5,246 nucleotides of DNA. Source: a bacterium. GTDB taxonomy: Bacteria > Latescibacterota > UBA2968 > GCA-2709665. The stretch is taken from positions 1-5,246 of the forward strand of contig JAQCGA010000335.1 in the NCBI GenBank assembly GCA_027619145.1. The letters run 5' to 3'. This document shows positions 5,097-5,246 of the stretch, piece after piece. The first letter of the stretch is position 1. Every line of letters begins with the position of its first letter. The notes under the pieces were generated by a model. That model saw only the letters and a program-made list of their open reading frames with translations. It was not told the origin of the DNA and made no database searches. The translations under genes were made by a program, and so were the position numbers.

Positions 5097-5246
5097 GGGT
5101 CTTAAAAAGCGCGGGGATCAGGCGGATAAGAGATTGATTCTGTGCCTGGAGGGGTCAGGATTTTGTTGCATAACTGTCTGTTTCGAGGTATTGATTACTT
5201 TCACTGTGTGGATTCACTTCTGAATGGAAGCGCTTATGAATCTGTG
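5097..5246. other. intergenic region at right edge, with a LacI-family-like palindrome at 5225-5238
   Basis: No supported gene lies here. TGGAAGCGCTTATG (5225-5238) contains a perfect 8-bp palindrome AAGCGCTT centred on CG, the hallmark of operators bound by LacI/GalR-family regulators (compare TGAAAGCGCTTTCA). It is about 160 bases upstream of the PIG-L operon's -35, so its target may instead be a gene beyond the edge. An ATG at 5224 (in frame with one at 5236) could open a divergent gene, but too few codons are visible to judge. The role is speculative. Confidence 0.25.

Noticed and set aside
5224..5246. Start of a divergent gene at the right edge (ATG 5224 or 5236)
   Set aside because: Only four to eight codons are visible, and no convincing promoter or ribosome binding site was seen.
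1..5246. CRISPR array, insertion sequence or integrase gene
   Set aside because: No regularly spaced repeats, no transposase or recombinase motifs, and no terminal inverted repeats were seen.

Overview
The window is bacterial: dense short genes, ATGA start/stop overlaps, purine-rich ribosome binding sites and a rho-independent terminator. Base composition is moderately GC-rich. Neighbouring short NAD-binding Rossmann oxidoreductases, a phytanoyl-CoA dioxygenase-like enzyme and a PIG-L/LmbE-like deacetylase resemble uncultured lineages rich in these families, such as Poribacteria, Latescibacterota or Planctomycetes-like genomes. That placement is an inference from gene content only.

Layout. 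Positions 1-59 hold what may be the 3' end of a gene running off the left edge. At 115-1580 two extended-SDR (epimerase/dehydratase-like) genes run on the + strand and overlap by ATGA. A third small ORF (1577-1678) starts in another ATGA overlap and soon stops. A middle block (about 1.7-3.25 kb) holds a minus-strand YccF membrane protein gene and, divergent from it, a RelE/HigB-type toxin and HigA-like antitoxin pair on +. The pair is preceded by a palindrome inside a promoter. After the pair come a tRNA T-arm-like fragment and a strong terminator hairpin. At 3319-4961 a minus-strand operon encodes a PIG-L family protein followed by a PhyH family dioxygenase, with a near-consensus promoter at 5036-5064. 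The right edge (5097-5246) has no supported gene but carries a LacI-family-like palindrome.

How the genes may work together. The SDR pair and the PIG-L/PhyH pair look like small-molecule or carbohydrate-modifying enzymes, but no substrate can be read from the sequence. Two of the four have altered catalytic signatures. The first SDR has Phe/Arg in place of the Tyr/Lys of YxxxK, and the PIG-L protein has AHPAD in place of AHPDD. Each sits beside an enzyme with an intact active site, so a pseudo-enzyme plus enzyme arrangement is the most interesting hypothesis here. The middle block also differs in strand composition: the + strand is G/T-rich in the flanks whichever way the genes point, but not in the yccF and toxin-antitoxin block. 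Together with the tRNA-like fragment at its right side, this suggests an inserted accessory segment.
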